DNA from: Planococcus citri
Taxonomy: Eukaryota; Arthropoda; Insecta; Hemiptera; Pseudococcidae
Direction of reading: 5' to 3'
DNA: 64,000 bases
NCBI RefSeq assembly: GCF_950023065.1
Contig: NC_088677.1
Coordinates: forward strand, 47,074,555 to 47,138,554
Shown here piece after piece: positions 1-7,098 of this stretch. The number at the start of each line of letters is the position of its first letter. Position 1 is the first letter of the stretch. The notes beneath the pieces were generated by a model. That model worked only from the letters and a program-made list of their open reading frames with translations, had not been told where the DNA came from and ran no database searches. Both the position numbers and the translations under genes were made by a program.

Positions 1-1
1 A

Positions 2-979
2 GATCATAATTTTACTGGACCCTGGACAAATCCAACTTTACAAATATTGAAAGGAGTTGAACCAAGAAATAAACTGGATTATGCATCTAGGAGACATGAT
101 GTTGCTTATGAATTGATGGAAGATCCTGCTGAACTTCATGAAGCTGATTATATATTACAGAGAGAAGCTTCAAATATTGCACGTGATAAAGATACAAGTA
201 AAAAATTGGAAAAACAAGCTCAGCTTGTGGATGCTGTCATGGGTGCAAAAAGGTACTTTGGTACCGGTATGAAAAAGGAAAATTATGAAAAAATTCCTGT
301 CAATTTAGATGAAAAAGAACAACTGTTAATTCTAGAGGGAATAAAGTTAGGGAAACCAATTACTTTAAACTTGGATCACAAACAATTGATTCGAACAAAA
401 AACAGTGTGATGAAAGAGACTTATTTACCAGTGACAACATATCAAAAGAAGGAAATCAGTAAAGCGCGTACTAAAAAGAAATCAGTCAAGATAAAGTTGT
501 CTGCAAAACAATTGGAATTTATCAACACAAATAATAAAACTGGAGGTTTCTTACCTGCTCTAGTTGCTGCATTACCAGCTATAGCTGCAGCATCATCCAT
601 AATTAAAAATGGTTTTGATGCCTATAGCAATCATAGAGCAAACAATCAGTTAGTTGAAGAAGTTAAAAAAAGATATAAAGAAGAAAAACCTCTTCACAAA
701 CAACTAACTGATATACTAGAGGAACCAGTAAAGTCTGGTACAGGTTTGGAAAACAACGAAAAGGTTTTGCAATTTATAAATAATTCTAAAGATATCAAAT
801 TAGCTATGAAGAAAGTAGGAAAAGGATTATATTTGAATCCAGCTTCTCATCGAAAACCTGTTGAAGGTGAGGGGTTATATTTAAATCCGGCTTCTCATCG
901 AAAACCTGTTGAAGGTGCTGGGGTTAATGTGAAAGCAAAAAAAAAAAGAGGAAGGGAGGTTAATAAAAATTCCTATTAA
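2..979 (+). CDS. PLA2-domain / pX-like virion protein (5' end cut by window)
   Basis: The frame is open from base 2, so the true start lies left of the window; no ATG near base 47 is required. Near the N-terminus is a Ca-loop-like FTGPWTN followed by RRHDVAYE, the HDxxY catalytic motif of parvovirus-type phospholipase A2 domains also found in adintovirus virion proteins. In the middle, GGFLPALVAALPAIAAASS is a small-residue hydrophobic segment like the membrane-active pX/pVI-type segments of adintoviruses and adenoviruses. The C-terminus carries a 16-residue unit (GLYLNPASHRKPVEG plus E or A) in two back-to-back copies, then a Lys/Arg-rich tail, compatible with DNA or capsid binding. The protease gene follows 13 bases later in another frame. 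Role by family: capsid-associated membrane-lysis protein, inferred and not shown. Confidence 0.7.
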   Translation, partial: DHNFTGPWTNPTLQILKGVEPRNKLDYASRRHDVAYELMEDPAELHEADYILQREASNIARDKDTSKKLEKQAQLVDAVMGAKRYFGTGMKKENYEKIPVNLDEKEQLLILEGIKLGKPITLNLDHKQLIRTKNSVMKETYLPVTTYQKKEISKARTKKKSVKIKLSAKQLEFINTNNKTGGFLPALVAALPAIAAASSIIKNGFDAYSNHRANNQLVEEVKKRYKEEKPLHKQLTDILEEPVKSGTGLENNEKVLQFINNSKDIKLAMKKVGKGLYLNPASHRKPVEGEGLYLNPASHRKPVEGAGVNVKAKKKRGREVNKNSY

Positions 980-992
980 ACCCTTATCCAAT

Positions 993-1313
993 ATGGAACT
1001 AGAATTATATGCAAAGGAATTGTGTATACCTTATTTTAGGGGAGTGTTTATGAAAGATCAACTACCAAAACAAATTGGAAGAAATGAAAGCATGATTATC
1101 AATTTAGATGATTCTATTGGACCTGGATCTCATTGGGTTTGTTTTTTCAAGAAAGATGATTATATAATTTATTTTGATTCTTTTGGTGAAAGACCTCCTA
1201 GTGAAGTACTAAACTATTTTCAAAAGAATGTATATTATAATGTTGACCAAAAGCAAAATTTCAATCAAGTTATTTGTGGACATCTTTGTTTGAAATTTTT
1301 AGCTGAGTTCTAA
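993..1313 (+). CDS. adenain-like cysteine protease (Polinton PRO)
   Basis: This is a 106-residue protein from the ATG at 993. It matches the Polinton/adenovirus maturation protease family (C5, Ulp1-like fold): FRGVFM near residues 16-20, catalytic His in GSHWV (H47), the YFDSFG segment (D62 region) and catalytic Cys in ICGHLC (C95). Such proteases cleave capsid precursor proteins during virion maturation. The frame stays open upstream of this ATG into the end of the preceding gene (through a segment reading KPLSN), which fits family members having slightly longer N-termini, so the start could be earlier or the gene could be read by overlap. The catalytic residues are all present. The gene ends 27 bases before the convergent penton-like gene, with a hairpin between them. 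Confidence 0.85.
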   Translation: MELELYAKELCIPYFRGVFMKDQLPKQIGRNESMIINLDDSIGPGSHWVCFFKKDDYIIYFDSFGERPPSEVLNYFQKNVYYNVDQKQNFNQVICGHLCLKFLAEF

Positions 1314-1315
1314 GT

Positions 1316-1340
1316 ATTTTAAGAGAATTTCTCTTAAAAT
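1316..1340. terminator. perfect AT-rich hairpin between convergent genes
   Basis: An 11-base stem ATTTTAAGAGA, a 3-base loop and the exact reverse complement TCTCTTAAAAT sit between the stop of the protease gene (+) and the stop of the penton-like gene (-), overlapping the latter by one base. The position suggests a two-way 3'-end or transcript-separation signal. The same arrangement occurs at 5563-5587. Confidence 0.5.
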
Positions 1341-2326
1341 TACATTTCTCTAATATCCAATGCTACATAAATTTTTTCATCACCAAAATCCAACAGATTA
1401 CCATCTTGATCTACAATCTGAACTACAATTTCCCTGAAAGAATGTGTATTTATTTCATAGTATAAGTAGTGATATGGGATTATCCAATATTTTTCACCTG
1501 TTGGAGCTGACCAGGGGTGGGAGTATATTACACCACCTCCTCCTTCTCCATTTTCATAATTTGTATTCACTAAATTACATTTTACTTGAATAGCAGTAAG
1601 AGGAAAAATGTCAATCATTCTATCTGAATGATGTGTTACATCTTTTTCTAAAACCCTTTCACTATAACCCAAAACTCTACAAATAGAGTTGGGTACACTA
1701 AAGTCAACTTTTTTACCTTCAGATATTATCTTTACTTTATGAGTATATGGTGTTAAATTCATTTTCAATTTATCTGCTGCACACCTTCTCTCTTTAATTG
1801 CTTGTAAGATATCTTCTACTTTGTACTTATCTCCAGGAATGTGAATGTAATGACGACACTCTTTATCTAATAACTTATCTAGATGTAAATCTTCCCTTTT
1901 TTGTATTATTGTACTTAGTTTATCAAATTCCTTTGCTTTGATTGTACTCTCTAGATTATCTACATCATAAATTCCTTCTGGAACTGGAATCATCTTCTTT
2001 TCATCTTCTGAAAGATCAAATCGTATATTTTTTCTCTCAACATTATATAAAGAGTTGAATTTTTTATCTCTTATAGCGTTGATAATATCCGTAACTTCGT
2101 AGGCACCTTCTGGAATATAAATTTCCTCGTGATTTCCTTGATCATCTACAAGATCAAACCTGTTGTTATGTTTTCTTACATTCATTAAAGAATTAAAGAG
2201 ACTAAGAATGAGTAAACAAACTCCATAGAGTTTATTAGAACACAGATTAACTCTATTTTTAAATATTGTGTGAATGTAAGAAGATAAAGTTTCTCCTTTA
2301 CGTTCGCCTATTAAATCAAATCTCAT
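1340..2326 (-). CDS. penton-like minor capsid protein (Polinton)
   Basis: This is a 328-residue protein on the minus strand. Its last ~130 residues resemble the penton/minor-capsid proteins of Polintons: VDFS...LGYSERVL, SDRMIDIFPLTAIQVKCN, HPWSAPTGEKYWIIP and the C-terminal VDQDGNLLDFGDEKI, a pattern I associate with a jelly-roll capsid protein. The N-terminal part contains repeated modules of about 45 residues that begin RFDL (residues 2, about 56 and about 101) and contain IPEGAYEV or VPEGIYDV, so the tip region seems to have been built by duplication. The gene is divergent from the ATPase with only 32 bases between start codons, and convergent with the protease. Family assignment is from remembered motifs and not from an alignment. 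It could be another virion protein of the same element class. Confidence 0.55.
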   Translation of the reverse strand: MRFDLIGERKGETLSSYIHTIFKNRVNLCSNKLYGVCLLILSLFNSLMNVRKHNNRFDLVDDQGNHEEIYIPEGAYEVTDIINAIRDKKFNSLYNVERKNIRFDLSEDEKKMIPVPEGIYDVDNLESTIKAKEFDKLSTIIQKREDLHLDKLLDKECRHYIHIPGDKYKVEDILQAIKERRCAADKLKMNLTPYTHKVKIISEGKKVDFSVPNSICRVLGYSERVLEKDVTHHSDRMIDIFPLTAIQVKCNLVNTNYENGEGGGGVIYSHPWSAPTGEKYWIIPYHYLYYEINTHSFREIVVQIVDQDGNLLDFGDEKIYVALDIREM

Positions 2327-2358
2327 ATTTATAATACAAAAAAAAAATCCTAATATAA
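2327..2358. promoter_or_regulatory. divergent promoter between penton-like and ATPase genes
   Basis: Only 32 bases separate the two start codons. Reading leftwards, the penton-like gene is preceded by GTATTATAAAT directly before ATG. Reading rightwards, the ATPase is preceded by CCTAATATAA fused to its ATG. Both resemble the boxes before the capsid gene (3890-3904) and the repeat gene (6557-6573). An AT-rich TATA-like late promoter shared by the virion genes is the likely reading. Confidence 0.5.
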
Positions 2359-3066
2359 ATGAAGAAAAAACGTATTATAAAAGTAGTTAAAAGTGATATA
2401 CCTATTGAAATTGAAAATTATGATTACAAGGAGGTGGGTCCACGATATAATAGAAATTTTCCAAATGTAATTCGAGCTGGTATATTTGGTCCATCAGGTT
2501 GTGGTAAAACCAATCTTTTAATTCAAATTCTAATGGAAATAAATACATATACCCATATTTATCTTTGCTCAAAAACATCTCATCAAGAAAAATATATTCG
2601 ATTGAAAAACATAATAGATATTATCAACAGAACATCGTCAGAACAGAACATTGGTTTTAGTACTATATTACCTCAAGATTTGAAAGAACCTGAAGAAATG
2701 AAACCAAATTCAGTTATAATTTTTGACGATGTTTTGACAGACCCTCAAGATAAAATAGCAAATTTCTATCTGAGAGGAAGACATTACAATATTTCTTGCT
2801 TTTATCTAGCTCAATCCTATTCAAAATGTCCAAAACAATGTATAAGAGATAATTTTAATTTACTGGCAATTTTTATGCAAGATCTTAGAAATTCGAGACA
2901 CATTTACGATAATCATGTCTCGCATTTAGTAACATTTGATGAATATTTGGAAATGTGCAATATTTGTTGGAAAACTAAGTATGGCTTTCTAGTAATTGAT
3001 AAAGATTGTGATAATGTGAATGAAATTTTTAAACAAAGTTTTAAAGGATTTTTTTATATACAATAA
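2359..3066 (+). CDS. FtsK/HerA-type (A32-like) genome-packaging ATPase
   Basis: This 235-residue P-loop ATPase is the DNA-packaging motor of Polintons and related viruses, pumping genome into preformed capsids. Walker A is GPSGCGKT (residues 44-51). Walker B is SVIIFDDV (about 118-125). A polar motif AQSYSKCPK lies near 151-159, at the place of the sensor/arginine region of the family. The length is normal for Polinton ATPases, and the frame is intact. It begins immediately after a TATA-like box and ends four bases before the integrase start, so the two are likely co-expressed. The C-terminus (EIFKQSFKGFFYIQ) is typical for the family as I recall it. Confidence 0.9.
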   Translation: MKKKRIIKVVKSDIPIEIENYDYKEVGPRYNRNFPNVIRAGIFGPSGCGKTNLLIQILMEINTYTHIYLCSKTSHQEKYIRLKNIIDIINRTSSEQNIGFSTILPQDLKEPEEMKPNSVIIFDDVLTDPQDKIANFYLRGRHYNISCFYLAQSYSKCPKQCIRDNFNLLAIFMQDLRNSRHIYDNHVSHLVTFDEYLEMCNICWKTKYGFLVIDKDCDNVNEIFKQSFKGFFYIQ

Positions 3067-3070
3067 ATAA

Positions 3071-3874
3071 ATGGAAGAAGCTAAAGAATTACATGCACCT
3101 ATTAGGAAAAAGTTTTGTAAAAGAAGTATTGTAACCAAAGGTATTGATGATTTATGGGCAGCTGATTTATTAATTATGGACAAATATTCCAAAGAAAATG
3201 ATGGTTTTAAATATATGCTCAATGTTGAAGATACATTTTCTAAATTTGTATGGATTGAACCTTTGAAGAATAAGTCAGGTAAAGCAGCTACAGATGCTTT
3301 TGAAAATATTTTGAAAATCTCGAAAAGAAAACCCAATTTACTTCATGTGGACAAAGGTGGGGAATTTGTAAATCAAACTTTCAAGACAATGTTGAAAAAA
3401 CACAACATTAAAATGTATCATACCAATAATGAGGAAAAGTCTGCAATAATTGAACGTTTCAACAGAACATTAAATCAAAAGTTGAAAATTTATTTTGAGA
3501 TGAGGAAGAATTTCAGATGGATTGATATTTTACCTAAAATACTAGAAGAATATAACACAAAAGATGTTCATAGAACTATTGGTATGCCACCTATTAAAGT
3601 TGATAAGGATAATGCAGAAGAAATTTTGATGAAATTTAACAAAAATAAACCCAAATGTAAATCGAATCAGAAATTTAAGCAGGGAGATCGAGTTAGAATT
3701 TTTGCATATAAAAAAGTTTTTGATAACAAGTACAAGAATAACTGGACTAAAGAAATTTTTGTAGTTGATGAAATATTTCACACAACTCCTGTAACTTATT
3801 CTATTAAAGATACTGATGGTGAAGAAATTGAAGGGAAATTCTATAATGAAGAACTTTTAAAATCCAAGTTTTAA
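3071..3874 (+). CDS. retroviral-type integrase (Polinton INT, RVE)
   Basis: This 267-residue protein has an rve catalytic core: first Asp in DDLWAADLL (D32), second in LHVDKGGEFVN (D94) and the Glu in SAIIERFNRTL (E128). These form the DDE triad that cuts and joins element ends into host DNA. The N-terminal stretch ELHAPIRKKFCKR precedes the core as in other Polintons; no zinc-binding HHCC domain is visible. The C-terminal part (KFKQGDRVRIFAYK ... NWTKEIFVVDEI ... IKDTDGEEIEGKFYNEELLK) has the SH3/chromo-like shape usual for these integrases. All triad residues and the reading frame are intact. It follows the ATPase closely and precedes the capsid gene by 28 bases. Confidence 0.92.
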   Translation: MEEAKELHAPIRKKFCKRSIVTKGIDDLWAADLLIMDKYSKENDGFKYMLNVEDTFSKFVWIEPLKNKSGKAATDAFENILKISKRKPNLLHVDKGGEFVNQTFKTMLKKHNIKMYHTNNEEKSAIIERFNRTLNQKLKIYFEMRKNFRWIDILPKILEEYNTKDVHRTIGMPPIKVDKDNAEEILMKFNKNKPKCKSNQKFKQGDRVRIFAYKKVFDNKYKNNWTKEIFVVDEIFHTTPVTYSIKDTDGEEIEGKFYNEELLKSKF

Positions 3875-3887
3875 TAAAAAAAAAATT

Positions 3888-3904
3888 TTTCCTATTATAA
3901 ATAT
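3888..3904 (+). promoter_or_regulatory. TATA-like box before the capsid gene
   Basis: TCCTATTATAAAT sits immediately before the ATG at 3903. The same core occurs before three other genes of the element (2327-2337 minus, 2349-2360 plus, 6557-6573 minus). It is likely a late-type promoter element, inferred from position and recurrence only. Confidence 0.5.
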
Positions 3905-5553
3905 GATACAAAATTACATTGAAAGTGAAGACTTTGTAGTCTACAGACCCTCTCCACAAGATGATATAAATAAACCAAACAGTAAAATTCGTATAAGAAC
4001 ATACAATGAAGATGTCATTACCCATCCACATAGAAGTGGATTACTTGTGAAAGGAATTGTTACAGTGACTAAAAATTCTGACAAGAGTGCTGTAGCAGAA
4101 CTTGATTTGAAAAAAATATCATTTGTTACTAATCCACTACCACATTTATTTTCAAAAATTGAATATTTGGAATGTGATAAAATAATAGATTCAGTTGAAG
4201 AGCCAGGTGTGGTTACTACTATGAAAGGAATTGTTTCATTTGGTTCTGATTCGATTTACAATGATGGAGGCTGGAATATCTCCTCTCCAAACTCAAATGT
4301 TCTGAACAAATCTGGGTATTTTACTTTGTATAATTCTTTAGAAACACTATTTGGTTATCATGAGGATCACAAGGATTATGTATTTCACGTCCCACATGAA
4401 TTAAGGTTAACAAAAACCCATCTCAATAATTATAATAATATGTTTCAAGTTGATAGTACTTTTGCAAATGAACATACTATTACTATAAAATTTACAGATG
4501 TTGCACTAATAATGTCACAGGTAAAATTGAGAAGAGAAATGGAAAACAAATGTCTAAAACAAATACTGGCTTCAAAAGATTTACCACAAATTTTTAGACA
4601 TTTGGGATATGAGTTTAAAACTGGTATAACAACAAAAAAGTATACATGTGAATATACTTGTGATGGGAATCCAATATTTATAAGGCTTTTGACGTATTGC
4701 GGGTTGCATATCGGTTTGCCTGAACTTTATCGGTTTGGTGGGCATTCTTATCAGTGAGTATCAAAATTCCATATTTTGAGCAATTTTCACAAGGTGTTTT
4801 TGAAATTTATAGCTTTTATTTAGTTTTTCCTTCAATTTTGACACTGTTAAATCCTGTGATGGAAAAATATCCGTTCTTTGTCAAGGTTCAAAGACGTTTT
4901 GTCAAGTTCTTTAAAACTCGACGAAGAGAGGATCTTTTTCCATTACAGGGTTTAACAGTGTTTGAAATTGAAGAAAAATCTAAATAAAAGCTATACATTT
5001 CAAATACACCTTGCGAAAATTGCTCAAAATATGAAATTTTGATACTCACTGATAAGAATGCCCACCAAACCGATAAAGTTCAGGCAAACCGATATGCAAC
5101 CCGCAATACGTCAAAAGCCTTATTCTTATTGGGATGCAAAAAAATAGAAATGATAACATCAAAGTGGATAATAGTCAATTTGATTTATGTGGCCTTGAAA
5201 ACGTTCAAGCTGTTCTCAACAATAATGAACATTATCCTAAAACTGAACTAAATATAAATAGTTCAGAAAATGATTATAATAAAATTTATCAAATGTTTAA
5301 AAATTTCAAACTAGCTTATTATGGTAATGAAGGGAAACCAATTTGTTCTTTAAATGATTATGTCAACAAATATCCCATAATAGCTATTGATTGTACCTGC
5401 CAACCTGAAAGCATAAAGGAGAGTACCACAAACGTAAAATTAAAATTTAGATTCAAGGAAGCTCTTTCTGCTGATACAGTAATACACATTGTAACTATTT
5501 ATAATGTTGTTTCTACTTATAACCCTTTCACAAATAGAGCTGTTGTAAATTAA
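3903..5553 (+). pseudogene. major capsid protein (double jelly-roll, hexon-like), split by an insertion
   Basis: The first part (3903-4681, about 260 residues) has features of Polinton/adintovirus major capsid proteins: an N-terminal VVYRPSPQDDIN, then HPHRSGLLVKGIV, ELDLKKISFVTN and PLPHLFSKIEY, and later ITIKFTDVALIMSQVKL. The second part (5122-5553, 143 residues) continues the second jelly-roll: FKLAYYGNEGKPICSLNDY, KYPIIAIDC and the terminal IVTIYNVVSTYNPFTNRAVVN. Between them lies a 440-bp foldback element with a short target duplication (TTAT/AT). The two halves read in compatible frames across the insertion site, so the insertion alone explains the break. With the insert present, the first half runs into a stop at 4755-4757, so no full capsid protein can be made from this copy unless the insert is removed. 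I do not give a joined sequence. Confidence 0.82.
4682..5121. mobile_element. 440-bp foldback (MITE-like) element inside the capsid gene
   Basis: Left arm AAGGCTTTTGACGTATTGCG... is mirrored by ...CGCAATACGTCAAAAGCCTT on the right. The pairing continues inwards through almost the whole element (for example CACTGTTAAATCCTGT near 4843 against ACAGGGTTTAACAGTG near 4945), so it is one long imperfect palindrome with a short centre. It is flanked by TTAT at 4678-4681 and 5120-5123, the last two bases being an unambiguous AT duplication. A small open frame inside (4754-4987) is only the arm sequence and has no family match. It has no transposase, so it is non-autonomous. Confidence 0.85.
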
Positions 5554-5562
5554 TCTTACATC

Positions 5563-5587
5563 TTTTATGAAAAATTTTTTCATAAAA
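5563..5587. terminator. perfect AT-rich hairpin between convergent genes
   Basis: TTTTATGAAAAA, one central base and TTTTTCATAAAA form a 12-base perfect stem. It lies ten bases after the capsid stop (+) and about 20 bases before the original stop of the repeat gene (-). It parallels the hairpin at 1316-1340 at the element's other convergent junction. Likely a two-way 3'-end signal. Confidence 0.5.
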
Positions 5588-5606
5588 AAGTTTTTTATTC
5601 ACATCA

Positions 5607-5761
5607 TTAAAGTCTGACAATATGAATATTACTTGAGTCTAAGTTACATAAAATATGTTCAATTAAGTCTTTTGAAATATTGCGATTTACTATGTCTTTA
5701 AGTTCTTTTGGTAGTTTTTCATTTTCTGAAATTGCGCACTAATTTACTTTGTCTTTGAACT
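5607..5761 (-). pseudogene. decayed 3' end of the 23-residue-repeat gene
   Basis: In the frame shifted by one base from the end of the repeat ORF, coding resemblance continues (ISRYQYLSGNFI, then KFKDKVN, a TAG, then CAISENEKLPKELKDIV and a non-repeat tail ending at a TAA at 5607-5609). The TAG falls where repeats normally carry a Trp codon, so a single base change explains it. This marks an earlier, longer C-terminus ending in a unique tail of about 40 residues. Confidence 0.55.
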
Positions 5762-6556
5762 TTATAAATATGAAATTTCCTGATAAATATTGATACCTTG
5801 AAATTCTATACCCCAATCAACTTGATCTTTGAATTCTCTTATAAAGTTTTCTGATAGTGTTTGATGTTTTGAAATCCGTTTAAAATCTACTTTGTCTTTA
5901 AATTCTCTTATGAAATCTTCAGATAGCATCTCATACCATGAAATTGCTCTCCAATCTACTTTGTCTTTGAATTCCCTTATGAAATCTTCTGACAGTTTTT
6001 GATGAACTGAAATCCTTTCCCAATTTACTTGATCTTTGAATTCTCTTATGAAATACTCAGATAGATCTTGATATCTTGAAATCTTTTTCCAATGTACTTG
6101 ATCTTTGAATTCTCTTATAAAGTTTTCTGATAGTGTTTGATATTTTGAAATTGCACTCCAATTTACTTTGCCTTTGAATTCCCTTATGAAATTTTCTGAT
6201 AGTTTTTGATATTCTGAAATTGCACTCCAATTTACTTGATCTTTGAATTCTCTTATGAAATTTTCTGATAGTTTTTGATAACGTGAAATTTCTTCCCAAT
6301 TTACTTGATCTTTGAATTCTCTTATGAAATACTCAGATAGATCTTGATATTTTGAAATCCAATGCCAATCTACTTGATCTTTGAACTCTCTTATAAAGTT
6401 TTCTGATAGTGCTTGATTTCCTGAAATTTCACTCCAATATACTTTGTCTTTGAATTCTCTTATAAAGTTTTCTGATAGTTTTTGACGCCATGAAATCCTT
6501 TCCCAATCAACATAATCTTTTATTAATTCAAGGTGGCTCTTTTCAATAGTGTTCAT
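5762..6556 (-). CDS. accessory protein of ten 23-residue repeats, function unknown
   Basis: This 264-residue protein starts MNTIEKSHLELIKDYVDW and continues as ten tandem 23-residue repeats. Each begins SENFIREFKD (variants SEY, SED), followed by QV or KV, an aromatic (usually W), IS and a YQ.L ending; at DNA level this is a 69-bp period. Similar W..IS.YQ.LSE.FI repeats are, as I recall, scattered in giant viruses, phages and some bacteria, and may form a helical solenoid. That is recollection and not a search result. The gene lies at the right end of the element, convergent with the capsid gene. The recognised frame ends after a one-base shift in the last repeat. Beyond it, degenerate repeat coding can be followed in another frame to a stop at 5607, with one in-frame TAG on the way. 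The gene is therefore probably shortened. Confidence 0.7.
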   Translation of the reverse strand: MNTIEKSHLELIKDYVDWERISWRQKLSENFIREFKDKVYWSEISGNQALSENFIREFKDQVDWHWISKYQDLSEYFIREFKDQVNWEEISRYQKLSENFIREFKDQVNWSAISEYQKLSENFIREFKGKVNWSAISKYQTLSENFIREFKDQVHWKKISRYQDLSEYFIREFKDQVNWERISVHQKLSEDFIREFKDKVDWRAISWYEMLSEDFIREFKDKVDFKRISKHQTLSENFIREFKDQVDWGIEFQGINIYQEISYL

Positions 6557-6575
6557 TATTTATTTTATAATAGAA
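6557..6575 (-). promoter_or_regulatory. TATA-like box before the repeat gene
   Basis: On the minus strand, CTATTATAAAATAAATA directly precedes the ATG at 6556. The core ATTATAAA is the same as before the capsid and penton-like genes. Confidence 0.45.
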
Positions 6576-6759
6576 AGAAAAAAAAAAATGTCAATTTGTT
6601 TTAATCAAATGCAAAAATTTCTCTTCAATAACAACCTCCACATCTGGTGGGTGCATTAGTTAAAAGAATCAGTTTCTATGATAAAGGTGCTGATGTTTGT
6701 GTTGTCACTTTATTAAGTGATAATGTTTTCTTTAACTAGTGGTATAATGGTAATGTTGT

Positions 6760-7020
6760 GACGAAATTTTTGCATTTGTTTGAAATGTTCAAGTTTTGAT
6801 GAAATTTTTGCATTTCATTGAAATGTTTAAGTTTTGAATGAATTTTTGCATTTGTTTGAAATGTTTAAGTTTTGAAAGAATTTTTGCATTTCATTGAAAT
6901 GTTCAAGTTTTGATGAAATTTTTGCATTTCATTGAAATGTTTAAGTATTGCAAAAAATTTTGCATTTCATTTCAATATCTAAGTTTTGTGAATATTTTTG
7001 CATTTGATTGAATGAAAAAC
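6760..7020. repeat. 38-bp tandem repeat array, about seven copies
   Basis: Units read roughly GAATTTTTGCATTTCATTGA followed by AATGTTTAAGTTTTGA, alternating between CATTTCATTG and CATTTGTTTG variants. The last copies near 6950-7020 are degenerate. A related unit in inverse orientation lies at about 6600-6622 (ATCAAATGCAAAAATTTCTC). The array lies between the last gene and the presumed right terminus of the Polinton, where terminal inverted repeats often hold short tandem repeats. Confidence 0.8.
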
Positions 7021-7064
7021 TATGTGAAGGTTTATGTGAAATTTTTCACATAAGCTTCCACATA
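7021..7064. repeat. 44-bp hairpin next to the presumed element end
   Basis: TATGTGAAGGTTTATGTGAA and TTCACATAAGCTTCCACATA pair over 20 bases with three mismatches around a 4-base loop. It is followed about 20 bases later by the palindrome GTAAGAATTCTTAC. It may belong to the terminal repeat of the Polinton; the other end is needed to test this. Confidence 0.45.
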
Positions 7065-7098
7065 CTTTTGAATTTAAAAAGTATTGTAAGAATTCTTA

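Larger units (their letters stand above)
1..7098. mobile_element. Polinton/Maverick (adintovirus-like) element, right part
   Basis: A compact intron-free block holds a virion-gene set typical of Polintons/adintoviruses: PLA2-containing virion protein, adenain-like protease, penton-like protein, A32-type packaging ATPase, retroviral-type integrase and major capsid protein. Both strands are used, with short or no gaps between genes, unlike the intron-rich insect genes to the right. The left end and the expected protein-primed DNA polymerase B are outside the window or absent. The right end is uncertain. I place it near 7,098, after the 38-bp tandem repeats, a hairpin and a 14-bp palindrome (GTAAGAATTCTTAC) ending in ACT, because Polinton termini usually read AG...CT. 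The capsid gene is broken and the accessory repeat gene is decayed at its 3' end, so this copy is probably an inactive integrated relic. Confidence 0.85.

Noticed and set aside
2989..3336. 115-residue minus-strand frame
   Set aside because: Shadow of the ATPase and integrase genes on the other strand.
4754..4987. 77-residue open frame inside the capsid insertion
   Set aside because: It is made of the palindromic arms of the foldback element; no family features.
6057..6299. 80-residue minus-strand frame overlapping the repeat gene
   Set aside because: Alternative frame of the 69-bp tandem repeats, which keep a second frame open by periodicity.
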